NCBI RefSeq assembly: GCF_001468285.1
Contig: NZ_LNSB01000025.1
Coordinates: 1 to 64,000, forward strand
DNA length: 64,000 bases
Direction: 5' to 3'
Source: Sphingopyxis sp. HIX
Lineage (GTDB): Bacteria > Pseudomonadota > Alphaproteobacteria > Sphingomonadales > Sphingomonadaceae
The notes below the pieces were generated by a model, which saw only the letters and a list, made by a program, of their open reading frames with translations, was not told where the DNA came from and ran no database searches. The translations under genes were made by a program, and so were the position numbers. Of the stretch, positions 25,565 to 34,378 are shown piece after piece. The first letter of the stretch is position 1. The number at the start of each line of letters is the position of its first letter.

Positions 25565-25653
25565 GTCGCCCCCGCGAAAGCGGGGGCCGCTGGCCGCCTT
25601 TCTCAGCAGCGCTGCGCAAAACCGATGGCGGCCCCCGCCTTCGCGGGGGCGAC
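25565..25653. repeat. Paired REP-like palindrome, CCCCCGCGAAAGCGGGGG family
   Basis: The 26-base arms at 25565-25590 and 25628-25653 are inverted copies with one mismatch, and each arm is itself a hairpin. A 37-base core separates them. It lies between convergent genes and could terminate both. Confidence 0.8.
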
Positions 25654-25662
25654 GCCGGTTTC

Positions 25663-26748
25663 CTACGCCACCTGCAGCGCCGGATAGTCGGTGTAACCCT
25701 CGGGGCCCGGCGAATACCAGGTCTGCGGATTGTCGGCCGACCATTCGGCGCCCGCGCGGATGCGTTCGACCAGGTCGGGGTTGCCGATGAACGGGCGTCC
25801 GAAAGCGATCGCATCGGCGAGCCCGCTCGTCACCGCCTCCTCGGCGAGCGCGACGTCATAGTCGCTGTTGAGGATCAGCGGGCCCTTGAACGCCGCACGA
25901 ATCGCCGGCGACTGCTTGGGCACATCGGTGCGCCCGAAGGTGCCCTCGGGGCCGGGCTCGCGCAGTTCGAGGAAGCCGATGCCGAGCTCGCCCAGCGCCC
26001 CGGCCGCCGCCGGGAAGAGCTTTTCGGGCGCGCTGTCGTCGACGCCCTGCGTCGCGCCGTTCGGCGACAGGCGCACCGAAACGCGGCCGGCGCCCCACAC
26101 GCCGATCAAAGCTTCGGTGACTTCGCGCAGCAGGCGGATGCGGTTCTGGGCCGACCCGCCATAATCGTCGTCGCGCAGGTTCGAATTGTCGCGCAGGAAC
26201 TGGTCGATCAGATAGCCGTTGGCGCCGTGCAGCTGCACCCCGTCGAAGCCCGCCTTTTTCGCGTTCTCGGCGGCGTGGACATAGTCGGCGATCACGCGCG
26301 GGATCTCGTTCAGCTCGAGCGGGCGCGCGACCTCGAGGTCGCGGCGGCCGACCGGCGTATGCGCGCGGCCCTCGCCGACCGTGGCCGAGGCCGACACCGG
26401 CGGCTTGCCGTCGTTGAACACCGAATGGACCAGGCGGCCCATGTGCCACAGCTGCGCGACGATGCGCCCACCGGCCTCGTGCACCGCCTCGGTCACGGGC
26501 TTCCACCCTTCGACCTGCGCGTCGGTCCACAGGCCCGGCGCCGACGGCCAGCCGAGGCCTTCCTGCGAAATGCCGGTCGCTTCGGAAATGATCAGCCCCG
26601 CCGAGGCGCGCTGGCGATAATAGTCGCGCGCGAGCTCGTTCGGCACGAAGCCGGGGCCGGCGCGGCCGCGCGTCAGCGGCGCCATGATGATGCGGTTCGG
26701 CGCGTCGATGGCGCCCAGCTGGATCGGATCGAACAATGATGCGGACAT
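25663..26748 (-). CDS. Alkene reductase (old yellow enzyme family)
   Basis: This 361-residue FMN enzyme of the OYE/NemA group reduces activated C=C bonds or nitro groups with NAD(P)H. The N-terminal strand motif NRIIMAPLTRGRA, the active-site pair H-x-x-N in LHGANGYLIDQFLRD, and the C-terminal FMN phosphate region DAIAFGRPFIGNPDL are present. It stands alone and is divergent from the EamA transporter gene. Confidence 0.93.
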   Translation of the reverse strand: MSASLFDPIQLGAIDAPNRIIMAPLTRGRAGPGFVPNELARDYYRQRASAGLIISEATGISQEGLGWPSAPGLWTDAQVEGWKPVTEAVHEAGGRIVAQLWHMGRLVHSVFNDGKPPVSASATVGEGRAHTPVGRRDLEVARPLELNEIPRVIADYVHAAENAKKAGFDGVQLHGANGYLIDQFLRDNSNLRDDDYGGSAQNRIRLLREVTEALIGVWGAGRVSVRLSPNGATQGVDDSAPEKLFPAAAGALGELGIGFLELREPGPEGTFGRTDVPKQSPAIRAAFKGPLILNSDYDVALAEEAVTSGLADAIAFGRPFIGNPDLVERIRAGAEWSADNPQTWYSPGPEGYTDYPALQVA

Positions 26749-26890
26749 GGAGATCTCCTCGTCTCGTTTTTAGGCGTCTCGTTTTTTAGCGACGCCCCCC
26801 GGGGTCGCCGCTATGGGCAGCGAAGCTATGGACAGCGATGCCCCGGCGCAAGCATGGGTAGCAAAAGAAAATCTAACGGCAGGACAAGCG

Positions 26891-27778
26891 GTGACCGAGG
26901 ATAGCCCAGCGACACAGCCCGGCCGCTGGGCCTTTGCCGCGCTGCTCGCGGGCAATATGGCGCTGTCGATCGGCGCGATGCTCGTGCGGCTCGCCGATAC
27001 GGGACCGACCGCCTCGGCCTTCTGGCGCATGACGCTCGCCGCGCCGGTGCTGCTCTTCCTCGCCTGGCGCGAGACCGGCGGGCGGCTGCCGCCGCGCCCG
27101 GCCATGCTGATCGCCGCCGCCGCGGGCATCTTCTTCGCCTTCGACCTCGCCGCCTGGCACATCGGCATCCTCCAGACCAAGGTCGCCAACGCGACCCTGT
27201 TCGGCAATTGCGCCAGCCTGCTGCTCGTCATCTGGGGCATTTTTCTGACCCGCAGCCTGCCGCGCGGGTGGCAGGCGCTGGCGATCGGCCTCGCCTTCGC
27301 GGGGTCCGCGCTCCTGATGGGACAAAGCTACGAACTCTCGCCCGACTATCTGGTCGGCGACCTGCTCAGCCTGCTCGCGGGCATTCTCTACACCGGCTAC
27401 GTCATCCTGATGCAGCGCGTGCGCGGCACGATCGGCGCCTGGTCGGCGCTCGCCATCGCCTCGCTCGTCTGTCCGCCGATCCTGCTCGGGGTGGCCTTCG
27501 CGCTGGACGAAGTGGTGATGCCGCACAATTGGACCCCCCTCCTCCTGCTCGCGCTGACCAGCCAGATCGTCGGCCAGGGACTGATGATCTGGTCGCTGCC
27601 GCGCTTCAGCCCGCTCGTCATCGGACTCACCCTGCTCGTCCAGCCCGCGCTCGCCGCGCTCGCGGGCTGGCTGATGTTCGGCGAGCTGCTCGGCCCGATC
27701 GACCTGATCGGCGGGCTGATGGTCGGCGCGGCGCTGGTGCTGATCCGGTTGCCGAGCCGCGGCGAACGGCCTATCTGA
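26891..27778 (+). CDS. EamA/DMT-family transporter
   Basis: The protein (295 residues from the GTG at 26891) has about ten hydrophobic helices and the two EamA halves typical of drug/metabolite exporters. GTG 26891 has AGGA 6 bases upstream and gives a normal family length; in-frame ATGs at 26813 and 26828 would add 21-26 hydrophilic residues. The coq9 gene begins 5 bases after its stop. The substrate is unknown. Confidence 0.85.
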   Translation: MTEDSPATQPGRWAFAALLAGNMALSIGAMLVRLADTGPTASAFWRMTLAAPVLLFLAWRETGGRLPPRPAMLIAAAAGIFFAFDLAAWHIGILQTKVANATLFGNCASLLLVIWGIFLTRSLPRGWQALAIGLAFAGSALLMGQSYELSPDYLVGDLLSLLAGILYTGYVILMQRVRGTIGAWSALAIASLVCPPILLGVAFALDEVVMPHNWTPLLLLALTSQIVGQGLMIWSLPRFSPLVIGLTLLVQPALAALAGWLMFGELLGPIDLIGGLMVGAALVLIRLPSRGERPI

Positions 27779-27783
27779 ATCTT

Positions 27784-28449
27784 ATGGCCTCCACCCTGCA
27801 CGCCGACCCCACGCTCGAAGAGATTCGCGCCGCGCTCGCGCCGCTGATCGCCGCGAACGCCGCCTTCGACGGCTTTAGCGAAGCCGCTTTGGCCGATGCA
27901 GCGGCGCGCGCCGGGGTCGACGCCGACGTCGCGCGGCTCGCCTATCCCGGCGGCGGGCGCGACATGGTCGACGCCTGGTTCGCCGGTATCGACGGTGCGA
28001 TGGCGGCGCAATGGCCGGCCGAGAAGCTCGCCACGCGCAAGATTCGCGAGCGGATCACCACGCTCGTCGAAATGCGGATCGACCTGCTCGCGCCGAATCG
28101 CGAAGCGCTGCGGCGCGCGCTCGCGCTGCTCGCCTTGCCGACCAACGTGCCCTTCGCGGCAAAGCTCGGCTGGCGCGCCGCCGACCTGATGTGGCGCCTC
28201 GCGGGCGACACCGCGACCGATTATAATCATTACAGCAAGCGCGCGATCCTCGGCAGCGTCTATGGCGCGACGATGGCGGTGTTCCTGAACGATGAGAGCG
28301 AGGGCCACGCCGACACCCGCGCCTTCCTCGCGCGCCGCATCGACCAGGTGATGCGCTTCGAAGGCTGGAAGCACCGCCGCGCCGCGACCAAGGTCGAACG
28401 CCCCAGCCTCGCGCGCTTCATCGGGCGATTGCGCTACCCGGGACGCTGA
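27784..28449 (+). CDS. COQ9-family ubiquinone biosynthesis protein
   Basis: The 221-residue all-helical protein matches alphaproteobacterial COQ9, a TetR-like fold that binds lipids and assists ubiquinone hydroxylation. It includes FSEAALADAAARAGVD near the N-terminus and the C-terminal block AADLMWRLAGDTATDYNHYSKRAILGSVY, the most conserved part. It follows the EamA gene by 5 bases. Confidence 0.88.
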   Translation: MASTLHADPTLEEIRAALAPLIAANAAFDGFSEAALADAAARAGVDADVARLAYPGGGRDMVDAWFAGIDGAMAAQWPAEKLATRKIRERITTLVEMRIDLLAPNREALRRALALLALPTNVPFAAKLGWRAADLMWRLAGDTATDYNHYSKRAILGSVYGATMAVFLNDESEGHADTRAFLARRIDQVMRFEGWKHRRAATKVERPSLARFIGRLRYPGR

Positions 28450-28486
28450 AGCGTTTCCATAAAGGACTGGCGCCGCGCGGGCGATA

Positions 28487-28503
28487 TTGATAATCGCTCG
28501 CAA
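28487..28503 (+). promoter_or_regulatory. Fur-like iron box touching the feoA start codon
   Basis: TTGATAATCGCTCGCAA directly precedes the feoA ATG. Its TTGATAAT half resembles alphaproteobacterial iron-regulator sites; the other half is weaker. There is no Shine-Dalgarno sequence in this stretch, so feoA may be leaderless or translated from a very short leader. Confidence 0.4.
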
Positions 28504-28770
28504 ATGACTGCTTTGCTCGATAGCGCGCCGCTGGGCGTCGCGGTGCGGATCGCCGGGATCGACTGGTCCGCCATGTCCGAGGACGAAGGCCGCCGCCTGC
28601 GCGAATTCGGTTTGATGGAAGGGGTCGAGATCACCCCGCTGCACCGCGGCAGCATCTTCTCGCGCGACCCGCTCGCGCTCGCGGTCGGGCGGATGCGCGT
28701 GATCATCCGTGCGCGCCAGGCGGCGATGATTTCGGTCGAGTCTCCGGTCAGCGAGCCCGCCGAATCATGA
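28504..28770 (+). CDS. feoA: Ferrous iron transport protein A
   Basis: The 88-residue SH3-like protein helps FeoB take up Fe(II). It includes [20 protein letters not shown] and [19 protein letters not shown], typical of FeoA. Its stop overlaps the feoB start as ATGA. Confidence 0.92.
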   Translation: MTALLDSAPLGVAVRIAGIDWSAMSEDEGRRLREFGLMEGVEITPLHRGSIFSRDPLALAVGRMRVIIRARQAAMISVESPVSEPAES

Positions 28771-30632
28771 CCGGCGCCGTCCCCACCATCGCGCTCGTCG
28801 GCAATCCCAATGCCGGAAAATCGAGCCTGTTCAACGCGCTGACCGGCGCGCGGCAGAAGATCGCCAATTATCCCGGCGTCACCGTCGAGCGCAAGGCAGG
28901 GCACGCGAGCTTCGCCGACGGCCGCCCGATCTCGCTGATCGACCTGCCCGGCACCTACAGCCTGATCCCCGCGAGCCCCGACGAGGCGGTGACGCGCGAC
29001 GTGATCCTTGGGCGTCAGGAGGGCGAGCGCCAACCCGACGCGCTGATCGTCGTGCTCGACGCCGCCAATCTCGACAATCATCTCTGCTTCGCGCTCGAAT
29101 TGATCGCGCTCGGGCTGCCGACGGTGGTCGCGCTCAACATGCTCGACCTCGCCGAACGCGACGGGCTGACGCTCGACCCCGCGCGGCTCTCGAAGGAACT
29201 CGGCGTGCCCGTCGTGCCGACCGTGGCGGTGCGCAAGCGCGGCATGGCCGAGCTGCTCGGCGCGGTCGACGAGGCGCTGCGCGGCGCCAAGCCCGCCGCG
29301 CCGATCGCGCAGGTCCCGACCCCGAGCGACGCTGCGCTGCACAGCCGCGCGCGTGCGATCTCGCGTGCGGCGACGCTGTCCGAAACCCCGGTGCGCCGCT
29401 GGACCGCGCGCGTCGATGCGGTGGTGCTGCACCCCGTCGTCGGTTTCCTCATCCTGCTCGCGCTGATGTTCGTGATGTTCCAGGCGGTCTATGCCTGGGC
29501 CGGCCCGCCCGCCGACGCGCTCGAAGCCGGCGTCGGCGTGCTCCAGAGCTGGGTCGTCGAGAACATTCCGCAGAATTTCCTGCGCGACCTGGTCGTCGAG
29601 GGGCTGCTCGCGGGCGTCGGTGCGGTCGTCGTCTTCCTGCCTCAGATCCTGATCCTCTTTCTCTTCATCCTGCTGCTCGAGGCGTCGGGCTACATGACCC
29701 GCGCCGCCTTCCTCATGGACGGGCTGATGGCCAAGGTCGGCCTCTCGGGCCGCGGCTTCATTCCGCTGCTGTCGAGCTTCGCCTGCGCGGTGCCCGGGAT
29801 CATGGCGACGCGCGCGATTCCCGACGAAAAGGACCGGCTGACGACGATCCTGATCGCGCCGCTGATGACCTGTTCGGCGCGGCTGCCCGTCTATGCGCTG
29901 ATCATCGCCGCCTTCATCCCGAACCGCGGCGTCGGCGGCACCGGCATCGGGCTGCAGGGGCTGGTGCTCTTCGGCCTCTATCTCGCGGGCATCGTCGGTG
30001 CGCTGATCGTCGCCTTCGCGCTGCGCCGCACGGTCGCCAAGGGCAATGCCGCGGGCTTCATGATGGAAATGCCGCGTTACCAGATGCCGCAGTGGCGCGA
30101 CGTGGCGCTCGGGCTGTGGCAGCGCGCATGGATATTCCTGCGCCGCGCGGGTACGATCATCGCGATGACCACAGTCGTCCTCTGGCTGCTCCTGACCTTT
30201 CCCAAGGCGCCGCCGGGCGAGAGCCAGGTCGATTACAGCGTCGGCGGTCGCATTGCGAGCGGGCTGGAGGTCGTGGTCAAGCCGATCGGCTTCAACCACG
30301 ATATCGCGCTCGCGCTGATCCCCGCGATGGCGGCGCGCGAGGTCGCGGTGTCGGCGATGGCGACCGCGAACGCGATCGACGCCGGCGACGACGAGGAAGC
30401 GATGGCCGAGACGCTGGGCGAGCGGCTGCAGGGCAAGTGGAGCCTCGCCACCGCGCTCGCCTTCCTCGCCTGGTTCGTCTTCGCGCCGCAGTGCATTTCG
30501 ACGATCGCGATCACGCGACGCGAGACCAATGGGTGGAAATGGCCCATGTTCATGGTTGGCTATTTGTTCCTGCTCGCCTATGCCGCAGCAGGTATCACTT
30601 ATTGGACGGCGGTCGCCTTCGGTCTCGGCTGA
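28767..30632 (+). CDS. feoB: Ferrous iron transporter B
   Basis: The 621-residue Fe(II) permease has an N-terminal G domain with G1 GNPNAGKSS (12-20), G2 in PGVTVE, G3 DLPG (59-62) and G4 NMLD, followed by a polytopic membrane domain with the two gate segments [19 protein letters not shown] and [15 protein letters not shown]-like repeats. It is shorter than the roughly 770-residue enterobacterial form, as usual in alphaproteobacteria. No feoC is present. Confidence 0.96.
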   Translation: MTGAVPTIALVGNPNAGKSSLFNALTGARQKIANYPGVTVERKAGHASFADGRPISLIDLPGTYSLIPASPDEAVTRDVILGRQEGERQPDALIVVLDAANLDNHLCFALELIALGLPTVVALNMLDLAERDGLTLDPARLSKELGVPVVPTVAVRKRGMAELLGAVDEALRGAKPAAPIAQVPTPSDAALHSRARAISRAATLSETPVRRWTARVDAVVLHPVVGFLILLALMFVMFQAVYAWAGPPADALEAGVGVLQSWVVENIPQNFLRDLVVEGLLAGVGAVVVFLPQILILFLFILLLEASGYMTRAAFLMDGLMAKVGLSGRGFIPLLSSFACAVPGIMATRAIPDEKDRLTTILIAPLMTCSARLPVYALIIAAFIPNRGVGGTGIGLQGLVLFGLYLAGIVGALIVAFALRRTVAKGNAAGFMMEMPRYQMPQWRDVALGLWQRAWIFLRRAGTIIAMTTVVLWLLLTFPKAPPGESQVDYSVGGRIASGLEVVVKPIGFNHDIALALIPAMAAREVAVSAMATANAIDAGDDEEAMAETLGERLQGKWSLATALAFLAWFVFAPQCISTIAITRRETNGWKWPMFMVGYLFLLAYAAAGITYWTAVAFGLG

Positions 30633-30664
30633 CGTCCCCTCAATCTATCGGGAGCGGAGCGGCG

Positions 30665-31222
30665 ATGGCTGGCAGCGTCAACAAGGTTATTCTGATCGGC
30701 AATCTGGGCGCGGACCCGGAGATCAAGTCGTTCCAGAACGGCGGCAAGATCGCCAATATCCGCATCGCGACGAGCGAACAGTGGAAGGACCGCATGTCGG
30801 GCGAGCGTAAGGAGCGCACCGAATGGCATAATGTCGTGATCAACGGCGACGGGCTGGTCGGGGTGGTCGAGCGCTATCTGAAGAAGGGCTCGAAGGTCTA
30901 TATCGAGGGCTCGCTGCGCACCCGCAAGTGGCAGGACCGCGACGGCAACGACCGCTACACGACCGAAGTCGTGATCGCGGGCATGGGGGGCAACCTCACC
31001 ATGCTCGACGGCGCGCCCGGCGGTGGTGGCGGCTCGCGCGGCGGTGGCGGCGACTGGGACAATGGCGGCGGCGGCGGCGGCGGCTGGAACCAGGGCGGCG
31101 GTGGTTCGGGCGGCAACTCGGGCGGCGGTTGGAACCAGGGTGGCGGCGGCAGCTCGGGCGGTGGCTCGGGCGGCGGGCGCCCGCCGTTCGACGACGATCT
31201 GGACGACGACGTCCCCTTCTGA
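30665..31222 (+). CDS. ssb: Single-stranded DNA-binding protein
   Basis: The 185-residue protein has the OB fold (residues 1-115, starting [19 protein letters not shown]), a glycine-rich flexible linker with repeated GGWNQGGGG units, and the acidic tip [10 protein letters not shown] that recruits repair proteins. Start ATG 30665 follows a GGAGCGGAGCGGCG site. It is 32 bases after feoB and 11 bases before mmcB. Confidence 0.96.
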   Translation: MAGSVNKVILIGNLGADPEIKSFQNGGKIANIRIATSEQWKDRMSGERKERTEWHNVVINGDGLVGVVERYLKKGSKVYIEGSLRTRKWQDRDGNDRYTTEVVIAGMGGNLTMLDGAPGGGGGSRGGGGDWDNGGGGGGGWNQGGGGSGGNSGGGWNQGGGGSSGGGSGGGRPPFDDDLDDDVPF

Positions 31223-31233
31223 GGCGCCGATCC

Positions 31234-31704
31234 ATGGCGAGTGACCTGCTGATCGCCGCCGACGTCGCGCGCGGCGTGTGCCGGCTGTTCGCGCAGCAGG
31301 GTCTCGTCGCGATCCCCGAGGTGCCGCTCCCGAACGGGCGGCGCACCGACCTCACCGCGATCGATGCCAAGGGCCAGATCACGATCGTCGAGATCAAGGT
31401 CAGCCGCGCCGACCTGCACGGCGACGGCAAATGGCCCGACTATTGCGACTGGTGCGACCGTTTCTACTGGGCGCTCGCGGCGGGGCTCGATCCCGCGATC
31501 CTCGAGACTCCCGAATATCGCCCCGAGACCTCGGGGCTGATCGTCGCCGACCGTTATGGCGCCGCGGTGGTGCGCGAGGCGGCAAGCTGCAACCTCGCCC
31601 CGGCACGGCGCAAGGCCGAGCTGCTGCGCATCGGCCGCCTGGCGATGCGGCGCTCGATGGTCGCGATGGATCCCGAAATCGCGGCGGGCTGGGTCGAGGG
31701 CTGA
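31234..31704 (+). CDS. mmcB: MmcB-family DNA repair protein
   Basis: The 156-residue protein matches MmcB, a putative PD-(D/E)xK nuclease linked to mutagenic or mitomycin-C damage repair in alphaproteobacteria. The nuclease core is visible as RTDLTAIDAKGQITIVEIKVS (D ... E-I-K). It lies directly after ssb, which fits a DNA-repair role. Confidence 0.85.
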   Translation: MASDLLIAADVARGVCRLFAQQGLVAIPEVPLPNGRRTDLTAIDAKGQITIVEIKVSRADLHGDGKWPDYCDWCDRFYWALAAGLDPAILETPEYRPETSGLIVADRYGAAVVREAASCNLAPARRKAELLRIGRLAMRRSMVAMDPEIAAGWVEG

Positions 31705-31733
31705 TACCGCTTGCGTGGGCGCGGAAAAATTAT

Positions 31734-31964
31734 CTCAGGCAAAGGCGCGAAGGCGCAAAGCGGGCAGCCAGCGCGGCGGGCCTTTCGATAATCTCACACA
31801 AAGACACAAAGAGGGCGACTTGCCCAAACGCCGCAGTGTAAGGCCGGCGCGAAGCGCCTTTTCATGGTCGCCTGCGGCGACAGGAGACGGCCGCGCAATA
31901 CCACGCCCTCTTTGTGTCTTTGTGTGAGATTCTTCTTCTTTGCGCCTTCGCGCCTTTGCGTGAG
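31734..31964. repeat. Nested palindromic repeat element
   Basis: Two inverted repeats sit one inside the other. Outer arms 31734-31760 and 31938-31964 match at 26 of 27 bases; inner arms 31793-31817 and 31904-31928 match at 25 of 25. All arms are made of short (A)AAG-G/A-C-GC units. The core holds GCGCGAAGCGCC and GTCGCCTGCGGCGAC, as in the element at 15371. It fills the gap between convergent mmcB and ribE. Confidence 0.85.
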
Positions 31965-31993
31965 ACATTCGCGTAACCAGCCTCGAAGGCCGA

Positions 31994-32608
31994 TCACCCC
32001 CGCGCCTGCATCCGCGCGAGATAGCGCGCGAGGATGTCGATCTCGAGGTTCACCGGCCGCCCCTCGGCCGCCTCGTCGAGCGTCGTCATCGCCTGTGTGT
32101 GCGGGATGATGTTGAGCGTGAAATGCGCCTCGCCCGACGCGAGGTCGGCGACCTCGTTGACGGTCAGCGACACGCCGTCGACGGTGATCGAGCCCTTGGC
32201 CGCGATATGCGGCGCGAGCGCGGGCGGCGCCGCGACGGTGACCGCGATGCTGTCGCCGACCGGCGTGATCGACACGATGCGGCCGACCGCGTCGACATGG
32301 CCGGTGACGATATGCCCGCCGAGTTCGTCGCCGACCTTGAGCGCGCGCTCGAGGTTCAGCCGGCGCCCCGGCTCCCACATCCCCGGCGCGGTGCGCGCGA
32401 TCGTCTCGGCGCTGGCGTCGATCGCGAACCAGTCGCCGTCGGCGGCCTTGCCCTTTTCGACGACGGTCAGGCACGCGCCCGAACAGGCGATCGAGGCGCC
32501 GAGGTCGATGCTGTCGGTATCATAGGCGGTGGCGATGACGAGCCGCGCGTCGCCGCGATCCTCGCGCGCGCGCACGGTGCCGATGTCGGTGATGATGCCG
32601 GTGAACAT
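31994..32608 (-). CDS. ribE: Riboflavin synthase
   Basis: The 204-residue enzyme dismutates two lumazines to riboflavin. It starts MFTGIITDIGTV and shows the two internally repeated barrels, with IACSGACLTV in the first and GSITVDGVSLTVNEV in the second. It follows ribD by 7 bases. The ATG at 32608 gives the universally conserved N-terminus. Confidence 0.95.
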   Translation of the reverse strand: MFTGIITDIGTVRAREDRGDARLVIATAYDTDSIDLGASIACSGACLTVVEKGKAADGDWFAIDASAETIARTAPGMWEPGRRLNLERALKVGDELGGHIVTGHVDAVGRIVSITPVGDSIAVTVAAPPALAPHIAAKGSITVDGVSLTVNEVADLASGEAHFTLNIIPHTQAMTTLDEAAEGRPVNLEIDILARYLARMQARG

Positions 32609-32615
32609 GGGGCTC

Positions 32616-33590
32616 TTATCCTTCTCTGACGCGCTCGTAGACGTCGAGCCGGTCGCTGCCAAGCAGGCGGCTGTCGGCCAGCCGCCAACGCCCGTGCGCG
32701 TCGGCGAGATCGGCCAGCCCGATGTCGCCGAGCGCCGCCTTGCCCGCGCCGATCAGGATCGGCGCGCGATAGAGCAAAAGCCGGTCGACGCGGTCGGCGG
32801 TGAGGAAGGCCGACGCCGCGCCCGCGCCGCCCTCGACGAGCAAAGAATCGACGCCCGCAACCGATTCGGGCGACGCCACTGCAGTCCAGCCCGCCGGTGC
32901 TGCGCCGTGCGTCAGCAGCAGGCGCCGCGGCCTGCGGTCCTCGAGGCCGGGCAGGCGCACGTCGAGCGTCGGCGAATCGGCTTCATAAGTACCGCGCCCG
33001 ACCAATATCGCCTGGTGCATCGCGCGTTCGAGATGGCCGTGCGCGCGCGCGCGGGCGCCGGTGATCCAGCGGCTCGCGCCGTCGGCGCGCGCGATCCGGC
33101 CTTCGAGCGAGGTCGCGAGCTTGAGCGTCACGAACGGCCGCCCCTCGGCCTGCCGCGTCCACCACGGCGCCATCGCGGCGCGCGCCTCGGCGGGCATGAC
33201 GTTGAAGACGACCTCGATCCCGGCATCCTGCAGCCGGGCGATCCCCCGACCGTCGGTCCGCGAATCGGGATCCTGTGCGGCGATCATGACGCGCGCGACC
33301 CCCGCGGCGATCAACGAATCGCTGCACGCCGGCCCGCGCGCGCTGGCGTGCGCGCAGGGTTCGAGGCTGACATAGGCGGTCGCGCCGCGCGCCGCGTCGC
33401 CGGCGGCGGCGAGCGCCACCGCCTCGGCGTGCGGCCGCCCGCCCGCCTGCGTCCAACCGCGCCCGACGACTCGCCCGTCCTTAACGAAGATGCAGCCGAC
33501 ATTGGGGTTAGGCGCCGAGGCGGGGCGCCCGCGCCGCGACAGCGCGATCGCCGCCGCCATCCAGTCGGCATCGGCGCGGAGGCGCTGCAT
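32616..33590 (-). CDS. ribD: Bifunctional diaminohydroxyphosphoribosylaminopyrimidine deaminase / reductase
   Basis: The 324-residue enzyme carries out the second and third steps of riboflavin synthesis. The deaminase zinc site is H54-A-E56 with C79 (PCAH) and C89; the reductase domain occupies about residues 150-320 (TLKLATSLEGRIA, LVGRGTYEADSPTLDVRLPG, LLVEGGAGAASAFL). It precedes ribE and follows a small membrane-protein gene. No FMN riboswitch is visible upstream. Confidence 0.94.
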   Translation of the reverse strand: MQRLRADADWMAAAIALSRRGRPASAPNPNVGCIFVKDGRVVGRGWTQAGGRPHAEAVALAAAGDAARGATAYVSLEPCAHASARGPACSDSLIAAGVARVMIAAQDPDSRTDGRGIARLQDAGIEVVFNVMPAEARAAMAPWWTRQAEGRPFVTLKLATSLEGRIARADGASRWITGARARAHGHLERAMHQAILVGRGTYEADSPTLDVRLPGLEDRRPRRLLLTHGAAPAGWTAVASPESVAGVDSLLVEGGAGAASAFLTADRVDRLLLYRAPILIGAGKAALGDIGLADLADAHGRWRLADSRLLGSDRLDVYERVREG

Positions 33591-33593
33591 CGA

Positions 33594-34100
33594 CTAGCGG
33601 GCGGTCGCGGCGAGGGGCGTGGCGGTCGCGGGAGGCGGCGCGGCAGGCGCTGCCTTCGGACCCCGCGCGGCGCGTTCGGCGAGCGTCGAGCGCTTGGGCG
33701 GCTCGGGTTTCTTCTTCGCCGCCGCCGCGGCATCGGCGCCCAGCGTTTCCTGCGTCAGCTTGTCGGCCTCGGCCGAATCATATTCGACCCCCATCATGTC
33801 GGCGAGGCGCTGATATTCGGCGCGCTTTTCGGCGTTGCGCTGCGTGATCTCCTTGGCGCGCGCGACCCAGTCGGCGCGGATCTCGGCATCGCTGCGCGTC
33901 TCGGCCCAATTCTCGAAATAGACGATCTGCGCCTTGGGCTTCTCATAAGGGATCAGATATTGCGACACGCCGTTGAACACGAGGTAGGTCAGGGCGATCG
34001 CGACGCCCCAGACTGCCCAGCGATGCGGGCGCGGCTCGCGGACATAGGCCCAGAAATCGGACAGGCCGCCGCCGATATCGGGAGTGGTGAACATGCGCAT
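33594..34100 (-). CDS. Uncharacterised single-pass membrane protein
   Basis: The 168-residue protein has one hydrophobic helix near the N-terminus (AVWGVAIALTYLVFNGVSQYL), a charged helical middle region and an Ala/Pro-rich tail. It ends 3 bases before ribD and is probably cotranscribed with ribDE. I do not recognise a family; a possible second start lies two codons in (34094). Confidence 0.7.
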   Translation of the reverse strand: MRMFTTPDIGGGLSDFWAYVREPRPHRWAVWGVAIALTYLVFNGVSQYLIPYEKPKAQIVYFENWAETRSDAEIRADWVARAKEITQRNAEKRAEYQRLADMMGVEYDSAEADKLTQETLGADAAAAAKKKPEPPKRSTLAERAARGPKAAPAAPPPATATPLAATAR

Positions 34101-34214
34101 AGGCGTAATTTAGGCGATGTCGTGCCGATTTGCGAGGGGGTAGCGATTGCGCGCGCCGCAAGCCGCCCGGTGTCTCGATTGCAAAAAATGCAATTGCAGA
34201 TGCTCATTTCGCAG

Positions 34215-34243
34215 TTGCACAAATTTTTGTGCGCTGCAATATG
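34215..34243 (+). promoter_or_regulatory. Candidate promoter of the small RNA
   Basis: TTGCAC at 34215-34220 is followed 16-17 bases later by the A/T-rich hexamer CAATAT/AATATG at 34237-34243. The spacer contains the palindrome GCACAAATTTTTGTGC (34217-34232), a possible operator, and TGCAATTGCA-like half sites lie further upstream. Confidence 0.4.
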
Positions 34244-34246
34244 AGC

Positions 34247-34308
34247 ATGCCTTTTAGGCATCCTCTCCCAAAACTTTCACGGGCCACCTTCGGGTGGCCC
34301 TTTTTTTT
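34247..34308 (+). ncRNA. Probable small regulatory RNA, suhB/mmgR-like
   Basis: A hairpin ATGCC-TTTTA-GGCAT (34247-34261) is followed by a pyrimidine single-stranded stretch CCTCTCCC (34262-34269), a short linker and a terminator: GGGCCACC (34281-34288), TTCG, GGTGGCCC (34293-34300) and eight T. A hairpin, a C/U-rich anti-Shine-Dalgarno-like loop and a strong terminator are the pattern of alphaproteobacterial trans-acting RNAs of the suhB/alpha-r8 type, which occur in sphingomonads. It has its own promoter-like sequence and no open reading frame. The 5' end is estimated. Confidence 0.55.
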
Positions 34309-34323
34309 GCCCGAAACCGCCGA

Positions 34324-34348
34324 TTTCTCGACTTTTTGAGTCGAGAAA
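34324..34348. other. 10-bp stem hairpin downstream of the small RNA
   Basis: TTTCTCGACT at 34324-34333 and AGTCGAGAAA at 34339-34348 form a perfect stem with a 5-base loop. It lies between the small-RNA terminator and the end of the convergent thioesterase gene, and could be a backup terminator for either strand. Confidence 0.5.
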
Positions 34349-34378
34349 CGCGATCCGGTTCGAATCAGCGGCGGCGAA

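Noticed and set aside
31734-31964. CRISPR-like appearance of repeated AAAGGCGC units
   Set aside because: The units are inverted as well as direct, have no uniform spacers, and form hairpins. There are no cas genes in the window.
34187-34243. Short peptide MQLQMLISQLHKFLCAAI upstream of the small RNA
   Set aside because: No ribosome-binding site, and its codons are explained by the palindromic promoter region.
34357-34366. GGTTCGAATC, identical to a tRNA T-loop
   Set aside because: The flanking bases do not form a T-stem, and no acceptor or anticodon arm can be drawn around it. Not a tRNA, and no integration-site repeat accompanies it.
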